From assembly GCA_022819985.1 (NCBI GenBank), contig JAJEGH010000030.1:1-64000 (forward strand): a stretch of 64,000 bases of DNA, given 5' to 3'. Source of the DNA: Alphaproteobacteria bacterium. Its GTDB lineage: Bacteria > Pseudomonadota > Alphaproteobacteria > Bin65. A program made the translations under genes and the position numbers. Positions 31,605 to 40,917 of the stretch are shown piece by piece. The notes beneath the pieces were generated by a model. It did not search any database and was not told where the DNA came from. It saw only the letters and a list, made by a program, of their open reading frames with translations. How positions within the stretch are numbered: position 1 is the first letter of the stretch; each line of letters begins with the position of its first letter.

Positions 31605-34463
31605 TTATTTGCCCACCAAGCTCGAAGACCTAACCAAATTCATCCCCAACAGTTCCCCCAACGCCTCATCCTCCCCAATCCCCGCGTCCCAGCCATAGGC
31701 TTCCGCCACCGCTGCATCCAGTGCATCGTGTGCGTCGGTCAGCCATTGCGGGCGGGTGTTGTAGAGGTTGGTGAGGGTGCGGGATTTGAGGGCTTTGGCG
31801 GCTTCCTCGCTGCGGGGGACGGGGCGTTTCGGGTAGCCGGGGGCGGGTTCGTTCCTCCATTCGACCCATTCGGGCGGGTTGAGCCAGCGGTCGCGAAGCT
31901 CCGCCAGCCGCCGGGCCGCTTCCGCGATGGCGATGGCGCGCGGGTCTTCGGCGTAGTCGGCGGCCGGGATGTCGGGTGAGAGGCCATCGGGAAAAGGAAA
32001 GGTCTCGAAGGTCGTCGTCGGCGTGTAGCGCGGGTCGTTACCCTTGCCAAGCCACGTTCCGAGCCGCAGCGACCAAGTTTCGTGGAAGCGGCTGTGCAGG
32101 ATGCCGAAGGTTGTGTCGTCGTCGCGCGCGATAACGATCAGTTGTTGATCCGGGCAAACACGAGCATCGCACCAAACGAACAGACGGTGTTTCGCGACCA
32201 TGGATGTAGCGATGTAACGGGAAAGCGGCTCAAATGCGCGCCACATCCCCGGCCTTACTTCGCCATACCGCCACCAGAATTTTCGATAGGCATCTCGGCG
32301 ATTACGCTGCCGCATGGGGCAAACATGCTCTTTGGCGTATCGGAATGGTTCTTCGTAGAGTGCTGCATCTGCTTCCGACATTCGCCAACCGAAATCGATA
32401 ATCCATTTGCCTGATGGCCGGCGCATTAGATCCATGCCGTTCGTCCATGGTTTGAGAACGTCGGCATTGGGTCTCCCATTCGGATTCGCTGGAAGCCGCA
32501 GCCATTCCCGCGCAAGGTCGCCGGGTATATCGAAGGGGCCGTTTTTAGTGGTGCCCCGGAAAGAGACTGCGCGATTCTGGTTGAGGCGCGCCGCACGGAC
32601 AAAGCCGGCCTGTCCCGCCTTAAGGTCAGGAGCGATCCGGTCTATCTCCTTGCCATCGAGGAAACAAGCTACCTCCGCGGCCTCGGGTGCGAAGCAGACC
32701 AGAGAAACTCGCACCGCCGTGCCGTCGACCACCCAAGGTTCATCGGACCAAGCGTCAAAGATCGCTGTTCGCCCGACAATGCGATCAAGTACAATCCGGT
32801 TCGCTCCTCCGCGAATCGAGTTAGTGGCGACGAGTCCAGCACGAGCGATTTTTCCGCGCTCTACCAGCCTGCCCGCCTTGTTAAACCAAAAGCACACCAG
32901 ATCGGCACCACCCGGAACCTGACCTTCATATGTGGCCCGCAGGTTCTCCGTGTACTCATCGCCGAGAACGCTCCGAAACCGTTGAACGCCCAGAAACGGC
33001 GGATTGCCGATCACGGCGTCCACTTCCGGCCACTCCGGCTCCGTCCCGTCCGGCGCGAGGATGGCGTCACGGCAGTCGATATTGTCCAGCGGCTTCAGGA
33101 CCGGGTCGCGCGCCGCCTCGAAGCCGTTGCGCCGCATCCACTGGATTTCGCCGATCCACACCGAGACGCGGGCGAGCTCCGCCGCGTAGGCGTTGAGTTC
33201 GATGCCCTTCACATTAGCCGGGCCGATCTCGGGAAAGGCGCGCTCCAGGCCCATCGCTTCGGCTTCCAGTTGCACCCGGTGCTCGATGTCCTTGAGCGCG
33301 TGCAGCGCCAGATACAGGAAATTGCCCGAGCCGCAGGCCGGATCGAGCACGGTGAAACCGCGCAGCCGTTCGAGGAATGTGCGCAGCCGCCGTTCGGCCC
33401 CGTTGCGCGCGCGGGTGCGCGCCGCCTTCGATTTGGCCGCGACCGCCCGTTCGAGCCTGGCGGCAATCTCCGCCTTCGCCGCCGCCCATTCCGCCAGCAG
33501 GGGCCGGACCGCGACCGGCTCGACGATCCGCATGATCTTGTCGCGGTCGGTATAGTGGGCGCCGAGTTGCGAACGCTTGTCCGGGTCCAGCCCGCGTTCG
33601 AACAGGGTGCCGAGGATCGACGGGTCGATCTCCGACCAGTCGAGCGCCGCGGCCTTGAGCGCCGTGTCGATCCCCTCCCGGTCCAGCGGCAGCGCGGAAT
33701 CGTCGTCGAACAGCCCGCCGTTGAACCACGCCACCGCCTCGAACCCGATCCGCCCGCCAGTCGCCATCGCGCCGAACAGGTCGCGCGCCAGATCGGCGAA
33801 CCCGTCCGGCCGCCGGCGCGCATGTTCGAGCATCCGGGTGAACATGGCATTGGGCAGCAGGCCGATATCCTCGGCGAACATGCAGAACACCAGCCGGTTG
33901 ACGAAATGCGCGACCGCCTGGGGATCGTGGCCCCGGTCCCGCAGCGAATGCGCCAGTTCCGCGAAGGTCGCCGCCGCGCGCTCGGTCAGCGCCTGCCGGC
34001 TCTCGCCGGGGCGCAGCCGCTCCGGGTCCGACATCGCCCATTTCAGCGTGTCGCGGACCGCCGCGTCCGCCAGATCGTCCAGCGCGAATTCGTGGGTCTC
34101 GCTCACGCTGTTGGTCCAGGCGGTGCGGATGCGGAACCGCGCCATGTCCGAGACGATCAGGAGCGGTGGGTTTTCCAGCGCGAGCGCGTATTGCCGAAGC
34201 TGGTTGAACGCCGCGTCGAGGTTGGCGTGTTTGCCCTTGTATTCCCAGGCGAAGCAGCCGCGCTTCCACACGTCGGCCCAGCCGTCGCCGCCCGTATCCT
34301 TGCGCGCGCCCCTCTCGAAGCAATAGCGCTCGCCGGTCGGATCGGCTTCCGCCGGCGTCGGTTCGCCGAGCAGCCGGCACAGGTCGATGAAATGCTCCTG
34401 CGCCGCCGAGCGTTCCTTGAGTTCGGCAGCGCGCCATTTGGCGATGAAGTCCGCCGGCGTCAC
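31605..34463 (-). CDS. Type IIL (MmeI-like) restriction endonuclease-DNA methyltransferase fusion
   Basis: A 952-residue single-chain enzyme that should both methylate adenine and cut DNA at a distance. The N-terminal nuclease motif is Asp64-X9-Glu74-x-Lys76 (ADVWKRGC, then WEYKGKH). A helical spacer follows. The gamma-class N6-adenine methyltransferase has SAM motif DPACGSGNF at 374-382 and catalytic NPPF at 487-490. The target-recognition domain and C-terminal helices complete the MmeI order. The GTG at 34463 is chosen because it falls 10 bases after the vapC stop; the frame is open to 34640 but reads as non-family sequence. DNA for residues about 500-820 is markedly lower in GC than either end. 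No separate specificity or helicase gene is needed in this class. Confidence 0.86.
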   Translation of the reverse strand: MTPADFIAKWRAAELKERSAAQEHFIDLCRLLGEPTPAEADPTGERYCFERGARKDTGGDGWADVWKRGCFAWEYKGKHANLDAAFNQLRQYALALENPPLLIVSDMARFRIRTAWTNSVSETHEFALDDLADAAVRDTLKWAMSDPERLRPGESRQALTERAAATFAELAHSLRDRGHDPQAVAHFVNRLVFCMFAEDIGLLPNAMFTRMLEHARRRPDGFADLARDLFGAMATGGRIGFEAVAWFNGGLFDDDSALPLDREGIDTALKAAALDWSEIDPSILGTLFERGLDPDKRSQLGAHYTDRDKIMRIVEPVAVRPLLAEWAAAKAEIAARLERAVAAKSKAARTRARNGAERRLRTFLERLRGFTVLDPACGSGNFLYLALHALKDIEHRVQLEAEAMGLERAFPEIGPANVKGIELNAYAAELARVSVWIGEIQWMRRNGFEAARDPVLKPLDNIDCRDAILAPDGTEPEWPEVDAVIGNPPFLGVQRFRSVLGDEYTENLRATYEGQVPGGADLVCFWFNKAGRLVERGKIARAGLVATNSIRGGANRIVLDRIVGRTAIFDAWSDEPWVVDGTAVRVSLVCFAPEAAEVACFLDGKEIDRIAPDLKAGQAGFVRAARLNQNRAVSFRGTTKNGPFDIPGDLAREWLRLPANPNGRPNADVLKPWTNGMDLMRRPSGKWIIDFGWRMSEADAALYEEPFRYAKEHVCPMRQRNRRDAYRKFWWRYGEVRPGMWRAFEPLSRYIATSMVAKHRLFVWCDARVCPDQQLIVIARDDDTTFGILHSRFHETWSLRLGTWLGKGNDPRYTPTTTFETFPFPDGLSPDIPAADYAEDPRAIAIAEAARRLAELRDRWLNPPEWVEWRNEPAPGYPKRPVPRSEEAAKALKSRTLTNLYNTRPQWLTDAHDALDAAVAEAYGWDAGIGEDEALGELLGMNLVRSSSLVGK

Positions 34464-34473
34464 AGCGGCGGGC

Positions 34474-34896
34474 TCAGTCCGCCGTCCAAGGATCGATCGT
34501 CCGGACGCCCGTTCCGGCGAAATGCCGGACATTCCGCGTCGCCACGGCCATGCCGCGGGAACCGGCGATCGCCGCAATCTGGCAATCCGCCTGTCCGATG
34601 GGCCGCCCGGCGGTGCGGAGAGCGGCGGCGATATCCGCATAGGCGCGGGCCGCCGCGCTGTCGAAGGGCAGGACCCGTTGGGCGAAGCCTGCTGACATTA
34701 CCCGTTGAAGGGCTGCATCGAGGCTATCCCGCCGCCTGCCGGCCGGCATGATCGCAAGGCCGAAACGCAACTCCGCCTCGGTAATCGCCGTAAGATGGAG
34801 GCTGGGCGTCGCCAGCTTGGCCATCCACGACCAAACGGCGGGTGAAGACTCCGGCCTCATCAATTCGGACACCACATTGGTGTCGAGCACGATCAC
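34474..34896 (-). CDS. vapC: PIN-domain toxin, VapC/FitB family
   Basis: A 140-residue PIN RNase. Acidic metal ligands are visible in VLDTNVVSELM (Asp5), TAITEAELRFG (Glu) and IGQADCQIAA (Asp). Family members cleave tRNA or rRNA when released from the antitoxin. It starts with GTG 34896, 10 bases behind vapB, with TGAGG as ribosome binding site. The downstream restriction-methylation gene starts 10 bases after its stop, so the toxin pair and the restriction gene share an operon. Confidence 0.88.
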   Translation of the reverse strand: MIVLDTNVVSELMRPESSPAVWSWMAKLATPSLHLTAITEAELRFGLAIMPAGRRRDSLDAALQRVMSAGFAQRVLPFDSAAARAYADIAAALRTAGRPIGQADCQIAAIAGSRGMAVATRNVRHFAGTGVRTIDPWTAD

Positions 34897-34906
34897 GCCC
34901 GGCGCC

Positions 34907-35149
34907 TCAGTCGAATTTGGGCGGTTCGCGCGCCGGTTCGCGCGGCGGGAGTTCGAGTTCGACGCCGCCCAAGGGCGCAAAGCACTCGCGAATGAAGCTG
35001 GCCAGATTCTCCGGGGGGGCCTCCGGGCCGACGGCTTCGCGCAGGATCGTCCGCGCCTCCTCCTCCATGGATCGGCCGTTCTCCGCCGCCCGTATGCGCA
35101 GCCGCGCCTTCACTTCGTCGTCGAGTTTGCGGATCGTGATGCTCGCCAT
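34907..35149 (-). CDS. vapB: Ribbon-helix-helix antitoxin, FitA/VapB family
   Basis: An 80-residue antitoxin starting MASITIRKLDDEVKARLR, the standard FitA ribbon-helix-helix DNA-binding N-terminus; the Pro-rich C-terminal tail wraps and inhibits the PIN toxin. A strong GGGGGAGG lies 7 bases before ATG 35149. As the first gene of the vapB-vapC-Type IIL-HEPN run, it probably autoregulates the whole operon from the 116-base gap before dnaE's 3' end. Confidence 0.88.
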   Translation of the reverse strand: MASITIRKLDDEVKARLRIRAAENGRSMEEEARTILREAVGPEAPPENLASFIRECFAPLGGVELELPPREPAREPPKFD

Positions 35150-35265
35150 GGCCGTCGCCTCCCCCTGTCCTGCGTCCCCTGCGGTGCGTCCCCTGCCGCG
35201 CGGCCGGAAAGGTAAGCGCCGGCCGCTCAGGGTTCAAGCGGCGGCCGAACCGCCCGGCCCCCCCC

Positions 35266-38200
35266 TCACACCTCCTCCACATGCACGATCCCCGGGATCG
35301 ACTTGATCGCCTGGTGGACCGCCGGGGCGGTGGGGATCGTCGTTCCGAGGCGGATTTCGGCCTCGCGCCCGCCCCACGGCACCACCAGGTCCACGGTGCC
35401 GTGGCCGCCGCGCTCGCGGGTGAGCAGGCCGTGCAGCGGGCCGATCGCCTCGTCGCCGCCGAGGAAAATCCGGAAACCGCGGGTCGAGCGCGCCGCCGCC
35501 GAATCCAGGGTCGAGAAGGAGCGCACCAGCAGGCGCACCGAATCCCCGTCCTCGATCCGGACATCGGCCTCGACCAGCACCGGCGCATTGGTCTCGGCCG
35601 CGTCGTCCAGCAGGCCGCGGCTGGCGGCCAGGGCCTCGGAAAACACCGTGACCTCGTAGATGCCGCTCGAATCGCTGAGCTGGACGAAGGCGAAACTGCT
35701 GCCCTTTTCGCTGCGCCGCTCCCTGCGGCCGATCACCGTGCCGGCCAGCTTCGCGACCGACGGCGGCCGCCCGGCCTGCACCGCTTCGATCAGCCGGGCG
35801 TGGGACACGACCCCCAGCTTCTCCAGGCTCTTGGCATAGCTGTCCAGCGGATGCGCCGACAGGTAGACGCCGACCGCCTCGAACTCGTGGCGCAACCGGT
35901 CGGTGAGCGGCCAGTCCGGCACGTCGGGCAGGCGCAACGCCGCCGCCGGATCGTCGCCGAACAGGTTCACCTGGTTGCTCGACCGGTCCTCGGCGGCGAC
36001 CGCGGCCAGCCGGACGATGCCGTCCACGCCCTCGAACAGCCGGCGGCGGTTCGGGTCGAGCGAATCCAGCGCGCCCGCCTTGACCAGATGTTCCATCTGC
36101 CGCTTGTTGACGACCCCGGCGCCGAGCCGGTCGGCAAAATCGCCGACATCCCGGAACGGGCCGTTCGCCTCGCGCTCGCGCACCAGGCTCTCCATCGCCG
36201 CGGCGCCGACATTCTTGAGCGCCGCCAGGGCATAGCGCACGGCGCCGTCCTCGACCGTGAAGATGGCGCCCGAGCGGTTCGCGTCGGGCGGCAGCAGGTC
36301 GATGCCTTCGCGCTGCAGCTCGCGCCGGAAATTGGCGATCCGGTCGGCGTTGCCCATGTCGAACGACATGGAGGCGGCGTAGAATTCGACCGGATGGTTG
36401 GCCTTGAACCAGGCGGTCTGGTAGGCGACCAGGGCATAGGCCGCGGCGTGGGACTTGTTGAAGCCGTAGCCGGCGAAGGCCGCCATGGTGTCGAAAATCT
36501 GCCGGGCGTGGCGGGCCCCGATGCCGCTATGCTCTTCGCAGCCGGCGATGAAGGTCGCGCCCTGGGCGTCCATCTCCGCCTTGATCTTCTTGCCCATGGC
36601 GCGGCGCAGCAGGTCGGCGGAGCCCAGCGTGTAGCCGGCCAGGTCCCGCGCCATCTGCTGGACCTGCTCCTGGTAGATCGGGATGCCGAAGGTTTCCTTG
36701 AGGACCGGCTCCAGCTTGGGATGGTCGTAGGCCACGGCCTCGATGCCGTGCTTCCGGTTGATGTAGGAGGGGATATTCTCCATCGGCCCCGGCCGGTAGA
36801 GGGCGACGACGGCGACGATGTCCTCGAACCGGTCCGGCTTCAGGCGGCGCAGCACGTCGCGCATGCCGCTGCTTTCCAGCTGGAACACCCCGGTCGTATC
36901 GGCGCGCGAGATCATCTCGTAGGTCCCGGCGTCGTCGAGCGGCAGGCGTTCGAGATCGACTTCGATCCCGCGGGCCTTCAGCAGGTCGACCGCGGTTTGC
37001 AGGACCGAAAGGGTTTTCAGCCCGAGGAAGTCGAATTTGACCAGGCCGGCCTTCTCGACGTCCTTCATGTTGAACTGGCTGACCGGCATATCGGAACGCG
37101 GATCGCGGTAGAGCGGGATCAGCTCTTCCAGCGGCCGGTCGCCGATCACGACGCCGGCGGCGTGGGTCGAGGCGTGGCGGTACAGGCCCTCGAGCTGGAG
37201 CGCGATATCGATCAGCCGTTCGACGCTCTCGTCCCGGCGGCGCTGTTCCTGGAGCTGCGGTTCGATCTCGATCGCTTCGCGGAGCGTTACCGGGTTGGCC
37301 GGATTGTTCGGCACCAGCTTGCACAGCCGGTCGACCTGGCCGTAGGGCATGTCCAGCACGCGGCCGACGTCGCGCAGCACCGCGCGGGCCTGCAATTTGC
37401 CGAAGGTGATGATCTGCGCCACCCGGTCGGCGCCGTATTTCCCCTGGACGTAGCGGATCACCTCGTCGCGCCGCTCCTGGCAGAAATCGATGTCGAAATC
37501 CGGCATGGAGACGCGCTCGGGGTTGAGGAAACGCTCGAACAGCAACCCCCAGCGCAGCGGGTCGAGGTCGGTGATCGTCAGCGCCCAGGCGACGACGGAG
37601 CCGGCGCCGGAGCCGCGCCCCGGCCCGACCGGGATGCCCTCTCCCTTGGCCCACTGGATGAAGTCGGCCACGATCAGGAAATAGCCGGGGTAGCCCATCT
37701 TCTCGATGATGCCGAGTTCGGTCTCCAGCCGCTCGCGGTAGGGCCGCGCGGCCGCCTCCCGCTCCGCGTCCGGCGCGCCGGCTTCGACGACATGGGCGGC
37801 CAGCCTCTTTTCCAGGCCCCCGGCCGCCCGGTGGCGCAGTTCGTCGGCCTCCGACCGGCCGGCTTCGGAGGCGAAACGCGGCAGGATCGGCGCCCTCGTC
37901 TCCGCCATGACGGCGCAGCGCCCGGCGATCGCCAGCGTATTGTCCAGCGCCTCGGGGATATCGGCGAACCGGGCGCGCATTTCCTCGGCGGTCTTGAAGC
38001 GGAACTCGGGAGTCAGACGCCGCCGGTCCGGCTCGTTGACCGAGGCGCCGCCGGCGATGCACAGCAGGGCGTCGTGGGCAGCGAACATGCTTTCCCCGGC
38101 GAAGAACGCCTCGTTGGTCGCGACCAGCGGCAGGTCGAAGGCGTCGGCCAGAGCCAGCAGTTTCGGCTCGATCGCCGTTTCCTCGGCGACGCCCTGGCGG

Positions 38201-38733
38201 GCGATCTCGATATAGAGCCGGTCGCCGAAGACCGTCTTGAGCCGGTCGCAGGCCGCTTCCGCCGCATCCTCCTGCCCGGCGGCCAGGTAGCGGCCGAGCG
38301 GCCCCTGCGCGCCGCCGGTAAGCGCGATCAGGCCTTCGGCATGGGCCGCGACCGCCTCGCCCGGCACATGGGGCGACGCCCCGGCCTCGACCGCCAGAAA
38401 GGCCTGGGAGGTCAGCCGCAGCAGGTTGCGGTAGCCGGTTTCGTCCTGCGCCAGCAGCACGAGCCGGTCGAAGCCGTCCCGGTGTCGCGGCCGGTTCGGC
38501 TCGGGCGCCTCGAAGGCGACGGAAAGCTGGCAGCCGACGATCGGCTGCACGCCGGCCTTTGCGCAGGTCTCGGAAAATTCCAGCGCGCCGAACAGGTTGT
38601 TGGTGTCGGCGATCGCCACTGCCGGCATCCGGTTCGCTTTGCACAGCGCCGCGATTTCCGGGATCTTGAGCGCCCCTTCGGACAGCGAATAGGCGGAGTG
38701 AACCCGGAGATGGACGAAATCGGCGTGAGACAT
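35266..38733 (-). CDS. dnaE: DNA polymerase III alpha subunit
   Basis: The replicative polymerase. The 1155-residue length is normal for DnaE. The PHP domain opens with FVHLRVHSAYSLSEGALK (residues 6-23). The palm carries catalytic acids in PDFDIDF near residue 411 and in KFDFLGLKT near 567. Tandem HhH, then an OB domain (AKLAGTVIGRRER, SSFAFVQLSD) and the tau-binding C-terminus follow. It lies downstream of lolD on the same strand, as in many alphaproteobacteria, 144 bases behind it. The island begins right after its 3' end. Confidence 0.97.
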   Translation of the reverse strand: MSHADFVHLRVHSAYSLSEGALKIPEIAALCKANRMPAVAIADTNNLFGALEFSETCAKAGVQPIVGCQLSVAFEAPEPNRPRHRDGFDRLVLLAQDETGYRNLLRLTSQAFLAVEAGASPHVPGEAVAAHAEGLIALTGGAQGPLGRYLAAGQEDAAEAACDRLKTVFGDRLYIEIARQGVAEETAIEPKLLALADAFDLPLVATNEAFFAGESMFAAHDALLCIAGGASVNEPDRRRLTPEFRFKTAEEMRARFADIPEALDNTLAIAGRCAVMAETRAPILPRFASEAGRSEADELRHRAAGGLEKRLAAHVVEAGAPDAEREAAARPYRERLETELGIIEKMGYPGYFLIVADFIQWAKGEGIPVGPGRGSGAGSVVAWALTITDLDPLRWGLLFERFLNPERVSMPDFDIDFCQERRDEVIRYVQGKYGADRVAQIITFGKLQARAVLRDVGRVLDMPYGQVDRLCKLVPNNPANPVTLREAIEIEPQLQEQRRRDESVERLIDIALQLEGLYRHASTHAAGVVIGDRPLEELIPLYRDPRSDMPVSQFNMKDVEKAGLVKFDFLGLKTLSVLQTAVDLLKARGIEVDLERLPLDDAGTYEMISRADTTGVFQLESSGMRDVLRRLKPDRFEDIVAVVALYRPGPMENIPSYINRKHGIEAVAYDHPKLEPVLKETFGIPIYQEQVQQMARDLAGYTLGSADLLRRAMGKKIKAEMDAQGATFIAGCEEHSGIGARHARQIFDTMAAFAGYGFNKSHAAAYALVAYQTAWFKANHPVEFYAASMSFDMGNADRIANFRRELQREGIDLLPPDANRSGAIFTVEDGAVRYALAALKNVGAAAMESLVREREANGPFRDVGDFADRLGAGVVNKRQMEHLVKAGALDSLDPNRRRLFEGVDGIVRLAAVAAEDRSSNQVNLFGDDPAAALRLPDVPDWPLTDRLRHEFEAVGVYLSAHPLDSYAKSLEKLGVVSHARLIEAVQAGRPPSVAKLAGTVIGRRERRSEKGSSFAFVQLSDSSGIYEVTVFSEALAASRGLLDDAAETNAPVLVEADVRIEDGDSVRLLVRSFSTLDSAAARSTRGFRIFLGGDEAIGPLHGLLTRERGGHGTVDLVVPWGGREAEIRLGTTIPTAPAVHQAIKSIPGIVHVEEV

Positions 38734-38877
38734 GGGCGCTCCGGCGCGGCGGGTTGAAAAATCCTGGATGTCGTCGGCGCCAGCCTATACCCATTCCGTC
38801 CGCCGCGCCCGGCCGGCGCACGCCGCTGAAAAAGATTCCGGGGGATTATTCGGTGGAAAACCGGTGAACAAGCCGGG

Positions 38878-39645
38878 CTAACCGGCCGGCCGCTCCCGGA
38901 GCCGGCCGTCGGCGATTTCGAGCGTCCGGTCCATGCGCCCGGCGAGCGCCGGATTGTGGGTCGCGACCAGGGCGCCGATGCCGCTGCCGCGGACCAGCTT
39001 GAGAAACTGCTCGAACACGCGCCCGGCGGTCTCCCGGTCCAGATTGCCGGTCGGCTCGTCGGCGAGCAGGACCGACGGCCGGTTGGCGACCGCCCGGGCG
39101 ATCGCGACGCGCTGCTGCTCGCCGCCGCTCAGCGCCGCCGGCCGGTGGCCCAGCCGGTCCTCCAGGCCCAGCGCCTCCAGCAGCTCCGCCGCCCGTGCCC
39201 GCGCCTCGGCCCGGCCCGCGCCGGCCAGCATCAGGGGCAGCATGGCGTTTTCCTGCGCGCTGAACTCCGGCAGCAGATGGTGATACTGGTAGACGAAACC
39301 GAGCGACCGGCCGCGCAGCACCGCCCGCTGCTGGCCGGACAGGCCGTCGCATTCCCGGCCGCAGACGACGACCCGGCCGCCGCTCGGCCGCTCCAGCAGG
39401 CCGGCGATATGCAGCAGGGTCGATTTGCCGGCGCCGGACGGGCCGACCAGCGCGATCATCTCGCCCGGCCGGACCGTCAGGTCGGCGCCGCGCAATACCT
39501 CGATCTCCCGCCCGCCCTGCCGGAACGTCTTGCGCACGCCGTCGAGGACCAGCAGCGGCGCCTCCCCGGCTGCGCCGGCGCCGTCCGCTCCAGCGTCCGT
39601 CCCGCCATCCGTTCTGGCAGCCGCGCGGTCCGGCGGCTTACTCAT
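38878..39645 (-). CDS. lolD: Lipoprotein-releasing ABC transporter ATP-binding protein LolD
   Basis: The ATPase that powers release of outer-membrane lipoproteins from the inner membrane to LolA. The 255-residue protein has Walker A GPSGAGKST near residues 69-77, Q-loop YQYHHLLPEFSA, signature LSGGEQQRVAIARA and Walker B VLLADEPTGNLD. The first 28 residues are an Ala/Gly/Asp-rich extension before the ABC core, so a later start is possible. The ATG overlaps the lolC stop by 8 bases. Confidence 0.93.
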   Translation of the reverse strand: MSKPPDRAAARTDGGTDAGADGAGAAGEAPLLVLDGVRKTFRQGGREIEVLRGADLTVRPGEMIALVGPSGAGKSTLLHIAGLLERPSGGRVVVCGRECDGLSGQQRAVLRGRSLGFVYQYHHLLPEFSAQENAMLPLMLAGAGRAEARARAAELLEALGLEDRLGHRPAALSGGEQQRVAIARAVANRPSVLLADEPTGNLDRETAGRVFEQFLKLVRGSGIGALVATHNPALAGRMDRTLEIADGRLRERPAG

Positions 39646-40879
39646 TGCGCAGCGCTTCGACCGGATCGAGCCGCGACGCCCGCCAGGCCGGATAGATCGT
39701 CGCCAGGAAGGTCAGCACCAGCGCCATCGCCACGATCTGGGCGACCTCCGCCAGTTCGACCTTCGACGGCAGGCTGGACAGGAAATAGACCGTCGCCGGA
39801 AACAACTCGGCGCCGAGCAGGTCTTCGACCCAGCGTTTGATGCCGTCGATATTGTAGGCCACCCCGAGCCCGAGCAGCACGCCGAAGAAGGTGCCGGCCA
39901 CGCCGATGGTCGCCCCGGTCATGAAGAACAGGCGCAGGATGTTGCCGCGCGTCGCGCCCATGGTGCACAAGATGGCGATGGCCTGGCCCTTCTGTTTCAC
40001 CAGCATGATCATGCTGGAAACGATGTTGAACGCGGCCACGAGGACGATCAGGGCGAGGATCAGGAACATGACGTTCCGCTCGACCTTGAGCGCGCCGAAG
40101 AAGGTCGAGTGGATTTCCTGCCAGGTCCGCACGAAGGCGCGCGGAATGCGCAGCGCCCGCACCCGCTCCGCGACCGTCTCGACCCGGTCGGGATCGGCGA
40201 CCGTAATCTCGATGTTGGTGACGCCGTTTTCGACCCTGAAGAAGTCCTGGGCCGTCTCCAGCGGCATGAAGAGATAGCCGCGGTCGTATTCCGACATGCC
40301 GACGTCGAACCGGCCGACGACGTCGAAGCTGGCGATGCCCGGTACGCAGCCGACCGGCGTCGCCTCGCATTTCGGCGACAGCAGGCGCACGCGGCTGCCC
40401 GTTCCCGCGGCGAGGTAGGCGGCCAGGCGCCGGCCCAAGATCAGCGTGCCGTCCCGGAACCCCGCGAAGGCGCCCGGGCTCAGATTGTCGTGCAGCAGGC
40501 GGTGACGCTTCAGGTCTTCCGGCGCAATGCCGCGGACAAAGGCGCCGGAACTCCGCTCGCCGGCCGAGGCCATGACCTGGCCGTCCACCACCGCCGCGGC
40601 GGTCGCGACGCCGTCGATCTTGCGGATTTCGGCGACGAGGCGCTCGTAGTCCCGGATCGGCCGGCCGTCGGCGTAGACGACGACGTGGCTGTTGAAGCCG
40701 AGCACGCGCGACAGCAGCTCGGCGCGGAAGCCGTTCATCACCGACATGACGACGATCAGCGTCGCCACGCCGATCGTGATGCCGAGAAAGGCGAAGGCGG
40801 CGATCAGCGAGATGAAGCCTTCGCTGCGCCGCGGGCGCAGATAGCGGAAGGCGACCATGCGTTCGGCCGGCGAAAACAC
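39638..40879 (-). CDS. lolC: Lipoprotein-releasing ABC transporter permease LolC/E
   Basis: Membrane subunit of the LolCDE-type complex. The 413-residue protein has one N-terminal membrane helix (FISLIAAFAFLGITIGVAT, near 22-40), a large periplasmic domain and three C-terminal helices (FLILALIVLVAAFNIVSS and on). The GTG at 40879 gives MFSPAERMVAFRYLRPRR, which matches the family N-terminus better than the ATG at 40858. Only one permease gene is present; in alphaproteobacteria it usually serves as both LolC and LolE. It is 38 bases downstream of proS. Confidence 0.93.
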   Translation of the reverse strand: MFSPAERMVAFRYLRPRRSEGFISLIAAFAFLGITIGVATLIVVMSVMNGFRAELLSRVLGFNSHVVVYADGRPIRDYERLVAEIRKIDGVATAAAVVDGQVMASAGERSSGAFVRGIAPEDLKRHRLLHDNLSPGAFAGFRDGTLILGRRLAAYLAAGTGSRVRLLSPKCEATPVGCVPGIASFDVVGRFDVGMSEYDRGYLFMPLETAQDFFRVENGVTNIEITVADPDRVETVAERVRALRIPRAFVRTWQEIHSTFFGALKVERNVMFLILALIVLVAAFNIVSSMIMLVKQKGQAIAILCTMGATRGNILRLFFMTGATIGVAGTFFGVLLGLGVAYNIDGIKRWVEDLLGAELFPATVYFLSSLPSKVELAEVAQIVAMALVLTFLATIYPAWRASRLDPVEALRNE

Positions 40880-40917
40880 CCTGAACCGCCGCTCCGCTGC
40901 CGCCCGGCGCGCGGGCC

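Noticed and set aside
28626..35262. Integrated phage, integrative element or insertion sequence
   Set aside because: No integrase, transposase, phage structural gene or tRNA attachment duplication is seen. The island is marked only by repeats, composition and defence-type genes.
35281..38757. Very long open frame on the plus strand opposite dnaE (over 1100 codons)
   Set aside because: It is the antisense of a certain DnaE gene. Its translation is rich in Arg, Gly, Gln and His with no domain, as expected for mirrored high-GC codon bias.
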